A stretch of 64,000 nucleotides of DNA from Gammaproteobacteria bacterium (GTDB lineage Bacteria > Pseudomonadota > Gammaproteobacteria > Steroidobacterales > Steroidobacteraceae). The stretch spans positions 1 through 64,000 of the forward strand of contig JANXYK010000013.1 of the NCBI GenBank assembly GCA_025350055.1, in the 5' to 3' direction. Each line of letters begins with the position of its first letter. The first letter of the stretch is position 1. Positions 18,123 through 26,985 of the stretch are shown here, piece by piece. The notes under the pieces are model-generated. The model was not told where the DNA came from, searched no databases, and worked only from the letters and a program-made list of their open reading frames with translations. The translations under genes and the position numbers were made by a program.

Positions 18123-18866
18123 TTACTCCAGGAAACGCAGCACAACGGCCGAAGTGTTGTCGGCCGTGGGGCCACCCAGGGACACGGCGCGCTCGCCCAG
18201 GGCATTGAGTGCGGGGGCCAGCGGTGCCTGCGGATCGGCGAACGCGGTGCCGATGATCTCGTCATCGAGATTGGCCCACAGGCCATCGGTACACACCAGC
18301 AGCACATCGCCGGCCTGCAGCACCTGGCGCGTGCTGATGTCCATCTCGGGCAGCAGGGCCTCGCCGCCGAGACAGGACTCGACGAAATTGCGCATGGGGT
18401 GATGCTGCGCCTGATCGGCACCGATCACGCCCTCGCGCACCAGCAGCTCGACGTGCGAGTGATCGCGCGTGCGCGCGATCACCTTGCCACGACGCATGTG
18501 ATAGGCGCGACTGTCGCCCACATGCGCGAAGTAAGCCGAGGTCCGTTGCACCAGGCACAGTGCGATGGTGGCGCGCGGCCGGCTCTCCAGCGGGAAGTCG
18601 GCGCCGTGCTTGACGATCTGTTGATGCGCCGCGCCTAGGGAGAGATGCAGGAAACCCAGCGGATCGAGCAGCGGGCGCGCCACCGCGCGAAAGCGCTGCC
18701 CGATCAGCTCCTGTGCAATCTGCGCGGCACGCTCGCCCTCGGCATGCCCACCCATGCCATCGCAGGCAATCAGGAGCGAGGCCGCCTCGGTGACCTCGGC
18801 GCCAACACGGTCCTGATTACTCTCGCGCGCTCCCAGCAGGCTGAGATCGGCATGTTCAACGCGCAA
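18123..18866 (-). CDS. PP2C-family serine/threonine protein phosphatase
   Basis: This is a soluble metal-dependent (PPM/PP2C, Stp1/PrpC-like) phosphatase of 247 residues, likely acting on phosphoserine or phosphothreonine proteins in the cytoplasm. The metal-binding motifs are intact: [35 protein letters not shown] and DNTSAVVL. The start is TTG at 18866 with GGAG five bases upstream. It is first in a run with rph, rdgB and hemW. No partner protein kinase gene lies in this window, so the target is unknown. Confidence 0.92.
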   Translation of the reverse strand: MRVEHADLSLLGARESNQDRVGAEVTEAASLLIACDGMGGHAEGERAAQIAQELIGQRFRAVARPLLDPLGFLHLSLGAAHQQIVKHGADFPLESRPRATIALCLVQRTSAYFAHVGDSRAYHMRRGKVIARTRDHSHVELLVREGVIGADQAQHHPMRNFVESCLGGEALLPEMDISTRQVLQAGDVLLVCTDGLWANLDDEIIGTAFADPQAPLAPALNALGERAVSLGGPTADNTSAVVLRFLE

Positions 18867-18882
18867 GCGGGCTCCAGATCGT

Positions 18883-18910
18883 TTGAGTTAGACTAGCCGC
18901 GTCTTATAAC
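18883..18910 (+). promoter_or_regulatory. Sigma-70-type promoter for yicC
   Basis: TTGAGT (18883-18888) and TATAAC (18905-18910) are 16 bases apart, about 53 bases before the yicC ATG, in the divergent gap between the phosphatase gene and yicC. Confidence 0.5.
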
Positions 18911-18963
18911 ATTCTGCGCACAACGAAGTAAGCGCCCGCCCGTATCCGCCCCCAGGTTTACTT

Positions 18964-19827
18964 ATGATCTCGAGCATGACCGGTTTTGCGCGCCAGGAGT
19001 GTGCCGGCGCTTTTGGCACCCTGGTCTGCGAGATCCGCAGCGTCAATCACCGCTTTCTGGATGCTGCGGTGCGTTTACCAGAGAGCTGCCGAGCCCTGGA
19101 AACCGAACTGCGCCAGCTGTTGGCCCGCGACCTGCGCCGTGGCAAGGTGGACTGCACGCTGCTGCATCGGCCGGCCACGGCCGCGGGCGCGCTGCAGGTC
19201 GATGAAGCCACGCTTACGCAGCTCGTGGCCCGCAGCACCGAGCTCGCCCGCACGCTGCCCGAGCAGGGCCGCATCAACGTGCTCGAGCTGCTGCGCTGGC
19301 CTGGCGTGCTGCGCGATGAACAGCCGGATAGCGAGGCACTGTTCCATGCGGTGCGCGCGCTGTTCGCCGCGACGCTCAAGGACCTAAGCTCGGCGCGTCT
19401 GCGCGAAGGCCAGAGGCTCACGGATCTGATTGTGCAGCGCTGTGTCGTGCTCGAGGAGCTGGTCGCGCAGGTGCGTGCACGACTGCCTGAGGTGCTCGCG
19501 CGCGTGCGTACGCGACTCGAAGAGCGACTGCGCGAACTCGGTGGTGAGCTGAATCAGGAGCGCATCGAACAGGAAATCGTGCTGCTGTTGCATCGACTCG
19601 ATGTGGCAGAAGAACTCGATCGCCTCACCGGGCATATCGAAGAGACGCGCCGTACGATGGACGCGCCCGAAGCCGCGGGCCGGCGCCTGGATTTCCTGCT
19701 GCAGGAATTCAATCGCGAGGCGAACACGCTTTCATCGAAATCGCAGGATCTCGAGACCACGCGCGTGGCAGTGGAGATGAAAGTGGTGATCGAGCAGATG
19801 CGCGAGCAGGTGCAGAACATCGAGTGA
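18964..19827 (+). CDS. yicC: YicC family endoribonuclease
   Basis: YicC-family proteins are RNA endonucleases implicated in small-RNA turnover. The 287-residue product has the same length as E. coli YicC, the N-terminal SMTGFARQE, VCEIRSVNHRFLD, and the C-terminal LDFLLQEFNREANTLSSKS block with EMKVVIEQMREQVQNIE at the end. It starts with ATG at 18964 behind AGG. In most Gammaproteobacteria gmk follows at once; here a 16-kb accessory block intervenes. Confidence 0.95.
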   Translation: MISSMTGFARQECAGAFGTLVCEIRSVNHRFLDAAVRLPESCRALETELRQLLARDLRRGKVDCTLLHRPATAAGALQVDEATLTQLVARSTELARTLPEQGRINVLELLRWPGVLRDEQPDSEALFHAVRALFAATLKDLSSARLREGQRLTDLIVQRCVVLEELVAQVRARLPEVLARVRTRLEERLRELGGELNQERIEQEIVLLLHRLDVAEELDRLTGHIEETRRTMDAPEAAGRRLDFLLQEFNREANTLSSKSQDLETTRVAVEMKVVIEQMREQVQNIE

Positions 19828-19858
19828 GCCGCTGAAAACCCCTGTGAATAGAGGCGCT

Positions 19859-20778
19859 ATGAAAACTGGCTGTAGTCACCGTGCACTCGCCGCGCTGGCT
19901 GCCGCGCTGTTCGCGGTGAACGCTACTGCGCTGCTGGCCGACGAACTGCCCGCCGCGCTCTACCAGGATCCCGCCCTTGATTCCGTCCATCCCGCCAGAA
20001 CCCAGGCCGTGCAGTTCGAGAGTCACGGTGGGCTGCTGAACGCCGAAGTGTTCCGCCCCGCTGGCGCCGGCCCGCATCCCACTGCAATCCTGTTCCACGG
20101 ATTGCCCGGCAACGATCAAACCCTGGACATCGCCTACGTGATGCGCCGCGCAGGCTGGACCGTGGTTACGTTCCACTACACGGGCTCCTGGGGATCGGTC
20201 GGTCAGTTCACGCTGCGCCGTGGTGTTGAAGACACTGCGGCGCTGATTCGCACGCTGCAGCGACCAGAGATCGCTGCCGCCTGGGGTACGGACCCCAAGC
20301 GACTCATCCTGATCGGGCACAGTTACGGTGGTTACGTTGCTGCGTGCGCCGCGGACTATGCCCCAGGGCTGCAGGGCGTTGTGTTGCTTGCGCCGTGGGA
20401 CATCAGTACCGACTACCGACAATGGCACGCGCTGGATCACGCGGCGGCAATGAAGGCCGGCGCGGAGAACTACGACGACGTGGATGGCGCCTGGCCGGCA
20501 CGTACCACGAGCTGCTGACACGCGAGACACTGGAGCACGGCCTCGAGTTCGATCTCAGCAAACTGGCCGTTGCGCTTGCAGCGCATCCGGTGTTGGTCAT
20601 CACGGCCACCCGTGATACCGAAGACGATCAGACCGGTACCCTGCTGCAGGCACTGCATGCCATACCGTCGGTGCAGCTCACGGCGTAGGTGATGGAGACC
20701 GACCACTCATTCAGTGATCAAAGGATTGTGCTGCAGGCGGCGGTGGTGCGCTGGGTCGCGGCGCTTCGTATGAATTGA
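19859..20778 (+). pseudogene. Exported alpha/beta hydrolase, broken by a frameshift and a stop
   Basis: The reading frame from the ATG at 19859 (AGAGG upstream) encodes a signal peptide, the oxyanion HG in LFHGLPGNDQ and the nucleophile elbow GHSYGG, but terminates at 20516-20518. The homologous sequence continues in another frame from about 20495 (GTYHELLTRETLEHG, then VLVITATRDTEDDQ with a probable catalytic Asp), meets an in-frame TAG at 20686-20688, and goes on to METDHSFSDQR, the probable catalytic His, ending at a TGA at 20776. A one-base deletion near 20495 plus one nonsense change explain it. A sequencing error could cause one lesion but hardly both. Confidence 0.8.
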
Positions 20779-20799
20779 GGGCCGCGCGTAGCGGTCGAT

Positions 20800-21401
20800 T
20801 CAGTCAAGCGCTGACTTTGCCGAAGCGCACTGACACCAATCGCAATTCTCCGCTGACGGCGGCCGCACGCCACCGGTGAGCAACGCGGCGGCCTTGCGAA
20901 ACGCCTCATCGACTCAGCTGCGATCGCAATCGACCGAGATCATCCGCGTGCGGAACTTGAGCACGTCGTTGAACGCGCCAACGTCCTTGATGCCGTTGGC
21001 GTAGACCAGCCAGATGCGCGCGTCCGCGTTGAAGCCGGCCTTCTCGATCAGGAACTGGTACATCTCGAGCTGACGCTTGTAGCCGGGATAGATGTTCTGC
21101 GCGGTGATTTCATCGGCCTTGGCGGTGGCCTTGGTAGTCCACGACGATCCGGCTGCCATCGGGCTTGCGCCACAGATCGTCGATGGCCCCATAGAAGGTC
21201 CAGCCGGATTCGGGTTCCGTCCAGCGGACGCCCTTGAAGTTGCTGCGCCAGGTCTCCAATTCCGCATGCTGGAACGGAATGGCGGCCGCTGGGGCGACCG
21301 AGGCCGAGGACGATGTCATCGTAGAAGCAACGCGGGCATTCCAGCCAGAGATCCAGCTTGCTGCGGCTGAACTGGCGGCGGGTCATGGATCGGGTGGTCA
21401 T
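20800..21401 (-). pseudogene. PD-(D/E)XK nuclease-like protein, broken by frameshifts and a stop
   Basis: Pieces of one RecB/Cas4-like nuclease are spread over frames on the minus strand. From the ATG at 21401 or 21386 the first piece has FSRSKLDLWLECPRCFYDD. A second frame gives FKGVRWTEPESGWTFYGAIDD and GSRIVVDY. A one-base insertion near 21140 then shifts to KATAKADE (together the expected VDYKAT core) and YPGYKRQLEMYQFLIEKAG. A TGA at 20914-20916 replaces a likely Trp, after which the same frame continues VDEAFRKAAALL and NCDWCQC to a stop at 20800. Cys in CPRC and CDWCQC suggest a former iron-sulfur cluster as in Cas4/AddB-like nucleases. Confidence 0.75.
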
Positions 21402-21475
21402 GGTGCGCCTGGTGTGCACCGTAGGTGCCGGCGGTACGAGTGCGGTAACCTAATGGCAATTCAGGGGGAACTCCA

Positions 21476-21880
21476 ATGTCCAAACCCGTGAGACTCATCC
21501 TCGCCGTGGTCGCTGCGTTGGTGACCTGGGCTGTCGTGGCCACAGTCATCAATTTCGGTCTGCGCGCGGCAATTTCCGGCTATCGCGCTGAAGAAGTCAT
21601 GCTGTCGTTCTCGCTGGGCTCCCAGATCGCGCGGCTGGCGATGGGCCTCGTAGCGACAGCCGCGGCTGCGATCGCTGCGATGGTGGTAAACCGTGGTGTC
21701 ATGGCCGCGCCGGTCATCGCGGGTTTGCTGCTGCTGGCCATGTTCGTGCCAATGCACCTGAGGATCTGGTCACATTTCCCGGTGTGGTATCACCTGTTCT
21801 TCCTGGCCTCGCTCCCGATCGTGAGTTACGGAGCGGCGCGATGGTGGGCGAGCAGAACGCCATCGCAAAGCGCTCACTGA
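21476..21880 (+). CDS. Small integral membrane protein of unknown function
   Basis: The 134-residue product has about four hydrophobic segments (roughly 6-30, 45-68, 75-93 and 100-120) and no recognisable catalytic motif. AGGGGGA lies at good distance before the ATG. It stands between two decayed genes, so its own function is uncertain, though its frame is intact with a normal ribosome-binding site. Confidence 0.7.
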   Translation: MSKPVRLILAVVAALVTWAVVATVINFGLRAAISGYRAEEVMLSFSLGSQIARLAMGLVATAAAAIAAMVVNRGVMAAPVIAGLLLLAMFVPMHLRIWSHFPVWYHLFFLASLPIVSYGAARWWASRTPSQSAH

Positions 21881-21893
21881 ACGCGATCCCGCC

Positions 21894-22306
21894 ATGATGA
21901 CCGCTATCGATCCCAACACGCTGCCGTTCGTGGCACCGTGCCGGCCATTGTCTGCGGGGGCACCGCTCACGTGGTTGCGGCTCGGGTGGCGCGACCTGAG
22001 GCGCGGGCCGCGACGGTGATGAGTGTGTTCCGCCCGGTCGAAGCTTTCCCTGGTTGGCGCGATCTCATTCCCTATTTCGGCATCGGCTCGGTGGTGGGAG
22101 CGCTGTTCTCGGCGATCGTGTTCGCGGCGACAGCGTTCTCGCTGCCGATGCTGGTGTGGGGACTGCTGATCGCGCTTGCCGTCGCTATAGGGTTCTTCAC
22201 CGCGTTCATCGGCTTCATCGTACTGCTGCCACTGCTCGGGCACGCAACCTGGCATGCCTATCGCACCACGATCGATGCATCGGCGTGGCCGGAAACGCAC
22301 GACTAG
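21894..22306 (+). pseudogene. DUF2189/BPSS1780-type membrane protein, frameshifted and internally deleted
   Basis: The ATG at 21894 opens a frame with LPFVAPCRPLSAG and LTWLRLGWRDLRRGP, the N-terminal signature of this membrane family, but it stops at a double TGA at 22017-22022. The C-terminal family sequence then continues in another frame (SAIVFAATAFSLPMLV, LLPLLGHATWHAYR) to 22306. Most of the middle, including the usual segment between SLPML and the last membrane pair, is missing. An intact 122-residue frame covers the second part, but its first residues are out-of-frame noise, so I read the locus as a remnant. Confidence 0.65.
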
Positions 22307-22336
22307 GCCGGGCATTCGAAACCGGGGAGCGCACAC

Positions 22337-22819
22337 ATGAACAGCAACAAGGCCACGATCTGCCTTATGTATGACCACAACGCCGAGGATGCGGCACAGT
22401 TTTATGCGGCCACCTTCCCGAACAGCTCTGTCGGCCAGGTGCACCGCGCGCCCTCTGACTATCCCGACGGCAAGCAAGGCGGCGTGCTCGTGGTCGAGTT
22501 CACCGTGCTGGGCATTGCCTGCATCGGCGTGAATGGTGGGCCGCGCTTCACGCACAGCGAAGCCTTCTCGATCCAGGTCTCAACCGCGGACCAGGCCGAG
22601 ACCGATCGCTACTGGAACGCGGTCGTCAGCAACGGCGGCAAGGAAAGCCAGTGTGGCTGGTGCAAGGACAAATGGGGTGTGTCGTGGCAGATCACGCCGT
22701 CCGTGCTGACGCGTGCCATGGGCGATGCCGACCCTGCGGTGCGCAAGCGCGTGTTCGAGGCGATGATGCGCATGAAGAAGATCGACATTGCGGCGATCGA
22801 GGCCGCGCGGCAAAGCTAA
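22337..22819 (+). CDS. VOC (glyoxalase-fold) protein, PhnB-like
   Basis: This 160-residue protein belongs to the vicinal-oxygen-chelate superfamily, in the group often labelled PhnB or 3-demethylubiquinone methyltransferase-like. Visible family features are an N-terminal ICLMYDHNAEDAAQFY, VEFTVLGIACIGVNGG, FSIQVSTADQAETDRYW, and GGKESQCGWCKDKWGVSWQI. GGGAG lies eight bases before the ATG. It is an ordinary accessory enzyme; substrate unknown. Confidence 0.88.
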   Translation: MNSNKATICLMYDHNAEDAAQFYAATFPNSSVGQVHRAPSDYPDGKQGGVLVVEFTVLGIACIGVNGGPRFTHSEAFSIQVSTADQAETDRYWNAVVSNGGKESQCGWCKDKWGVSWQITPSVLTRAMGDADPAVRKRVFEAMMRMKKIDIAAIEAARQS

Positions 22820-22840
22820 GCGACGGCTCGCCGGTCCGGT

Positions 22841-23362
22841 TCAGGCGCGGCCGAGGCACCACGGATCAGGCTGCATGTCTTTGGGCGGATCACTGAATCC
22901 CGGGGCCGGGAAACGCGCCTTGAAAGTGAAGGCCTCGCGCGTCGGGCCGTAGCGATCGAGCCGCCACAGTCTCGAGAGCCCCTCATCCACGCTCGGCACA
23001 TGACCGGCAGGCACCCACCATAGCGCCTGGTACGCGGTTTCATAGCGCTCGAAATATTCGCGTCGCCGCGCCATCTCGGGTGTATGCGCGCTGCGGTAGA
23101 CGAATTCGAACAGCGATTCGGCATCGGCCCACACCGACATGTTCACGAGAAGCAGCGGGTCGGAGGTGGCCTGCACGTCAGTGGCATTGCCAGACTCGCT
23201 CTGCAGGCGCCAGATGAAGCCGGGTGATTGATCGGCGAGCGCATTGATGCGATCGAGCGCATCGAAGAAAGGTGCCACGCTTGCATCGCCGCGCGGCGCG
23301 ACCATGCGCCCGACGTTGATCTGCGCGTGATGCCAGGCGGCGCCGGCTGTGGATATATCCAT
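22841..23362 (-). CDS. DUF3291 domain protein
   Basis: The 173-residue product resembles DUF3291 proteins, which have a dimeric alpha/beta-barrel-like fold: AQINVGRMVAPRGD at the start, LADQSPGFIWRLQSESGNAT, LLLVNMSVWADAESLFEFVYRS and the WWVPAGHVPSVDEGLSRL block. No function is established for the family. The gene faces the VOC gene and is divergent from the exported protein that follows. Confidence 0.82.
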   Translation of the reverse strand: MDISTAGAAWHHAQINVGRMVAPRGDASVAPFFDALDRINALADQSPGFIWRLQSESGNATDVQATSDPLLLVNMSVWADAESLFEFVYRSAHTPEMARRREYFERYETAYQALWWVPAGHVPSVDEGLSRLWRLDRYGPTREAFTFKARFPAPGFSDPPKDMQPDPWCLGRA

Positions 23363-23471
23363 GATTTCTGCTCTTGATCTTAAGGTTTGAAACTATCTCA
23401 TGCCGGATGGTTGCGGGTATAGAATCTGGTCGCCAACCTCCACAACAACGCCAACGCAGGGAGTGCGCAAC

Positions 23472-24266
23472 ATGAAATTCAATTTTCGTCTCTTCACTGC
23501 CACCACACTGATCGCGCTGTTTCCGGCACTGACCCTGGCCGCCGCCAGCCCCTGGGATGGCACCTGGCAACTCAAGACGGGCAGCTACAAGACCACCGGC
23601 AAGCCGGACAAATACCTGCTGATCAACGGCCAGTACACCTGCGGTATCTGTAATCCAAGCTATACGGTCAAGGCCGATGGCACCGATCAGCCGATCACTG
23701 GCAGCGCCTATGCCGACACCGTGGCTGTCAAGATCGTTGATGCGCACACGGTCGATCAGGTCAATAAGCAGAAAGGCAAGGTGCTGGTGAAGTTTCGGCG
23801 CACGGTTTCGGCCGACGGCAAGAGCATGGTGCTCGAGGCCACGAACTACATGGGCGTGAAGGAAGTGCATTTCAGCAGTACCTCCGTGCGCACGGCGGCC
23901 GGCGCTCCGGGATCGCACGCGCTTTCGGGTGAATGGCAGGCAAGCACGGCCGATGACATCTCGGATGCGGGCCGGACGATGGGCATCGAATCCACTGCCA
24001 AGGGCATGAAGCTCTCATGGAATGGTAGCGTTGCCGATGCGCAGTTCGGTGGTCCGCCGGTGTTGCAGACCAACGATCCGGGTCACGTGATGGTGGCGCT
24101 GAAGAAGTCGGGCGAGCGCACGATCGAGGAGACCGACACGATCAAGGGCAAGGTGTCCGACGTGATCCGCTACGAGCTCTCAGCCGACGGCAAGGCCATC
24201 ACGGTCGCGGACGAGGACAAGCTGCACGAGCAGCACAACAGCTACCTGATGGAGAAGCTGCACTAG
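23472..24266 (+). CDS. Exported protein of unknown function
   Basis: From the ATG at 23472 (AGGGAG ten bases upstream) the product has 264 residues with a signal peptide ending near LTLAAA. The mature part begins SPWDGTWQLKTGSYK and repeats a similar pattern later (SGEWQAS), suggesting two related lipocalin-like or beta-sandwich halves of about 115 residues each. Two Cys in YTCGICNP could be a disulfide. No family is recognised with confidence. Confidence 0.75.
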   Translation: MKFNFRLFTATTLIALFPALTLAAASPWDGTWQLKTGSYKTTGKPDKYLLINGQYTCGICNPSYTVKADGTDQPITGSAYADTVAVKIVDAHTVDQVNKQKGKVLVKFRRTVSADGKSMVLEATNYMGVKEVHFSSTSVRTAAGAPGSHALSGEWQASTADDISDAGRTMGIESTAKGMKLSWNGSVADAQFGGPPVLQTNDPGHVMVALKKSGERTIEETDTIKGKVSDVIRYELSADGKAITVADEDKLHEQHNSYLMEKLH

Positions 24267-24274
24267 CCGGCGAC

Positions 24275-24294
24275 GGCGGTGCTATCTCACCGCC
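24275..24294. terminator. Hairpin between convergent genes
   Basis: GGCGGTG (24275-24281) pairs with CACCGCC (24288-24294) across a six-base loop, nine bases after the stop at 24266 and overlapping the stop of the facing gene. There is no T-run, so termination is only suggested. Confidence 0.3.
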
Positions 24295-25805
24295 AGCGCG
24301 TAGTGCGTCTCGCTCTTCGCCAGCTGGTACACGCCGAAATCGCAGCTGTAAACCGTCCAGGCCTGCGTCGTATCGCCCGCGTAAGTGGTCGAGGTCCAGT
24401 AGTACTCGGACACGATGTAGTTGTTGAAAATCACGGGCCCGATCACGGCGGGGCCGGCCTGCGGCTGGCCGTTGAAGTAGCTCGCCTGCGGAAAGGTGGG
24501 CGCACGATCGGACAGGCTCAAGAGTTCGTTGCGATTGGGCAGCCGCCATTGGCCAGCGCTTGAGCCATCGGCCAGGCCGCACTGGCCGGCGGCGAGCGCG
24601 TTCACGGCGTTCAACGCAGCGGACCAGGTCTGCTGGATGCAGTCAGCCTGCTTGAGCCACGTAAGGCCCGTGACCGTGTCGTGGAGCGTCCCATCGCCGT
24701 TGTCGATGAAGCGCGGTGATGTGAGCGGCGCGCCCAGTTGCAGGCTCGCGTCGGTGCCTGCTGCAGCGGTCGCATCGCCACCCTGGCCGTTGTAGACACC
24801 GGTGGCCAGCACGTGCACTGCACCCGGCGCGCCCGAGCGCACCGGCCACAAGGCATTCATGGAAGTCGTCTTGGCGTTGTTGAATGAGCCGTCGTTCGGA
24901 TCAATGCCATTGATCCAGCGGCCATCGGTGAAGCGGATCGCCATCGCGTTCGATGGCAAAGCCATATAGGTGGTCGAAGACCAGTAGGCATGAATGGCGT
25001 CGACGTTTGTGAACGGCGCACCCGATGACAGCGCGGGATTCGTCTGCGACACATCCACCAGGCTCTCGAGTTCGTTCGCGTTGGGCATGCGCCACTGCCC
25101 GGCGCTGGAGCCATCCGTGAGACCGCAGCTGCCGCTCGCCAGTTGATGTGCGGCGCTGAGGGCGCTTGACCAATCCGTGGCTGCGGTGCAGCCCGCGTCC
25201 TTCAACCAGATCAGGCCGCTCAGGTGATCGGTGACGGTGCCATCTGCATTGTCGGTGAAGCGTGTCGCGGGCCACGCGACTCCGGACTGATTGGCGTAGT
25301 CATCGCCGCTCGCAAAGCTCGACGCTTGCCCGGTGCGCGCCAGGCTCGCGACATGATCGCTGGGACCATACGCCGTGAAGTTCGCGCCCATCACCGTGTG
25401 TGTGGGCATCGAGGCGATACGGATGATCGTGCGATACAGTCCGTTGAAGTCGCTGCGCTCGATCGCGCTCGCCGGATCGCTCGTCGCGGGATAGAAGCCG
25501 AAGCCGGACTTCTGCACGTACAATGCGTAGTCCGAATTCGCACCAGTCTGAAGACCCGACAGCGAATAGTTGCCCTTGGCATCGGTCTGCGCGCTCACCG
25601 CCGCATTCGTGTTCAGGTGGTAGACGCTTACCGTGACACCTGCCACTGGCGCACCGGCCAGGTCGACGATTGCTCCGGACACCATGCTCGTCACGGGCCC
25701 GTTGTTACCTTGCAGGTTGCCCGAACCGCCCGAGGAACCGCCGCCACCACAGGCGTTGAGCAGCGCAATGCCTGCAATCAGGTGTAGCCGACTGATGAAT
25801 CGCAT
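24282..25805 (-). CDS. Lipoprotein with two DUF1566 (Lcl C-terminal) domains
   Basis: The 507-residue product has a signal peptide with lipobox LNAC (Cys19) and a Gly/Ser linker. A carboxypeptidase-regulatory-like beta-sandwich follows (SGAIVDLAGAPVAGVTVSVYH), then two DUF1566 repeats with the same landmarks: RFTDNADGTVTDHLSGLIWL, GQWRMPNANELESLVD and YWSSTTY, then RFIDNGDGTLHDTVTGLTWL, GQWRLPNRNELLSLSD and YWTSTTY. The domain is known from the Legionella collagen-like adhesin and many surface proteins. Role here is unknown; surface display is likely. Confidence 0.88.
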   Translation of the reverse strand: MRFISRLHLIAGIALLNACGGGGSSGGSGNLQGNNGPVTSMVSGAIVDLAGAPVAGVTVSVYHLNTNAAVSAQTDAKGNYSLSGLQTGANSDYALYVQKSGFGFYPATSDPASAIERSDFNGLYRTIIRIASMPTHTVMGANFTAYGPSDHVASLARTGQASSFASGDDYANQSGVAWPATRFTDNADGTVTDHLSGLIWLKDAGCTAATDWSSALSAAHQLASGSCGLTDGSSAGQWRMPNANELESLVDVSQTNPALSSGAPFTNVDAIHAYWSSTTYMALPSNAMAIRFTDGRWINGIDPNDGSFNNAKTTSMNALWPVRSGAPGAVHVLATGVYNGQGGDATAAAGTDASLQLGAPLTSPRFIDNGDGTLHDTVTGLTWLKQADCIQQTWSAALNAVNALAAGQCGLADGSSAGQWRLPNRNELLSLSDRAPTFPQASYFNGQPQAGPAVIGPVIFNNYIVSEYYWTSTTYAGDTTQAWTVYSCDFGVYQLAKSETHYALAVR

Positions 25806-25981
25806 AGTTGAGTTTCCATAGAATGTCTCAACGGTTAACGGCGGCTGCGGACGAAGGCTTTACCGTTCAGTTCACACTTTTCACAGCGGCTAAAGGGGTT
25901 TTGATTGCTGACATAACCACTGCGCATGCCGCCGGTGGCCTAGAATCAGCACCCCACGCGCCCAACCAGGATCACCGCCCC

Positions 25982-26581
25982 ATGATCACTCTCTATTACC
26001 GCCCCAAGACCCGCGCCACGCGCTTCATCTTCCTGCTGGAGGAACTGGGTGCACCGTATGAGCTGAATCTGGTGACGATCCGCGGACGCGAAGGCGGCGC
26101 GATCGATCCGGCCAATCCGCATCCGCATGGCAAGGTGCCGGCGATATCGGATGATGGTGAACTGGTGTTTGAATCACCCGCGATCGCGCTCTACCTCACC
26201 GACAAGTACCCCAAGAACAAGCTCGGCCCGCTGGTCGGCGAACGCGAGCGCGGTGCGTATCTCTCGTGGCTCAGTTATTACACCGGCGTGCTCGAGCCCG
26301 CCTTCATGTCGAAGTTCATGAACACCGAGGTGCCGCGCGGCACGGCGGGCTGGGTGCCCGTGGACGAAGCGATGCCGGCGGTGCTGAAGCAATTGGGCGC
26401 GGGCCCCTGGATGCTCGGCGAGCGCTTCAGTGCGGTAGACGTGCTCTACGGCACCACCTTCGCAATGTTCGCGCAGAGCCCGATGATGCCCAAGTCGGCG
26501 GCGATCGACACTTATATACAGCGCGTGGTGGCGCGGCCGGGGTTCAAGCTGGCGCAGGAGCGCGAACAGGCGACTTGCTAA
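25982..26581 (+). CDS. Glutathione S-transferase
   Basis: The ATG at 25982 gives a 199-residue GST with a thioredoxin-like N-terminal domain (MITLYYRPKTRATRFIFLLEELG, the GKVPAI cis-Pro loop, and LVFESPAIALYLTDKYP) and an all-helical C-terminal domain with WMLGERFSAVDVLYG, the usual N-capping region. An upstream in-frame start would add 58 residues without family match. It converges with the CPXCG gene, and the two stop codons overlap. Confidence 0.92.
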   Translation: MITLYYRPKTRATRFIFLLEELGAPYELNLVTIRGREGGAIDPANPHPHGKVPAISDDGELVFESPAIALYLTDKYPKNKLGPLVGERERGAYLSWLSYYTGVLEPAFMSKFMNTEVPRGTAGWVPVDEAMPAVLKQLGAGPWMLGERFSAVDVLYGTTFAMFAQSPMMPKSAAIDTYIQRVVARPGFKLAQEREQATC

Positions 26582-26844
26582 CCGCGCCCTGCCTCGACGC
26601 CCTCGAGTTCGCCGCTGTCGTTCACCTGGACTGATAGCTGGATAGGCTGGCAGCACACCTGGCAATCCTCGATGTATGACTGCGGCCCGGCAGAGAGATC
26701 GAGCTGCACGCCGATGTGTTCACCGCAATAGGGGCACTCGATGTCCACGTGGCGCTGCAGCGCATCGTTGCCAGCTTCCGGGCCCGGTTCCAAGACCGGG
26801 TCCAGGCCGTACAGGCGATCGATGTCTGTAGTCTTGCCGTTCAT
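26578..26844 (-). CDS. CPXCG-motif cysteine-rich protein
   Basis: This 88-residue protein carries two Cys pairs, ECPYCGEHIG and DCQVCCQPIQL, the arrangement that defines the CPXCG-motif family, probably a small zinc ribbon. GGGGAA precedes the ATG at 26844 by four bases. The family is common in Proteobacteria; its function is unknown. Confidence 0.85.
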   Translation of the reverse strand: MNGKTTDIDRLYGLDPVLEPGPEAGNDALQRHVDIECPYCGEHIGVQLDLSAGPQSYIEDCQVCCQPIQLSVQVNDSGELEGVEAGRG

Positions 26845-26985
26845 GATTCCCCGTGGGAGTCATTCTAGGCCAGTGGCCGCGCGCCATGAACTCGGCCTGC
26901 GACGCTCATTGGCGCATGGTGAAGCGCAGCGCTCCACGCCAACGTTCGCCTTTGTGGCGATATTGCCCAGAATTGCAGGCGGGTA

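Noticed and set aside
16849-18402. A 517-codon plus-strand frame over rdgB, rph and the phosphatase gene
   Set aside because: Spans three conserved minus-strand genes; composition typical of an antisense frame in GC-rich DNA.
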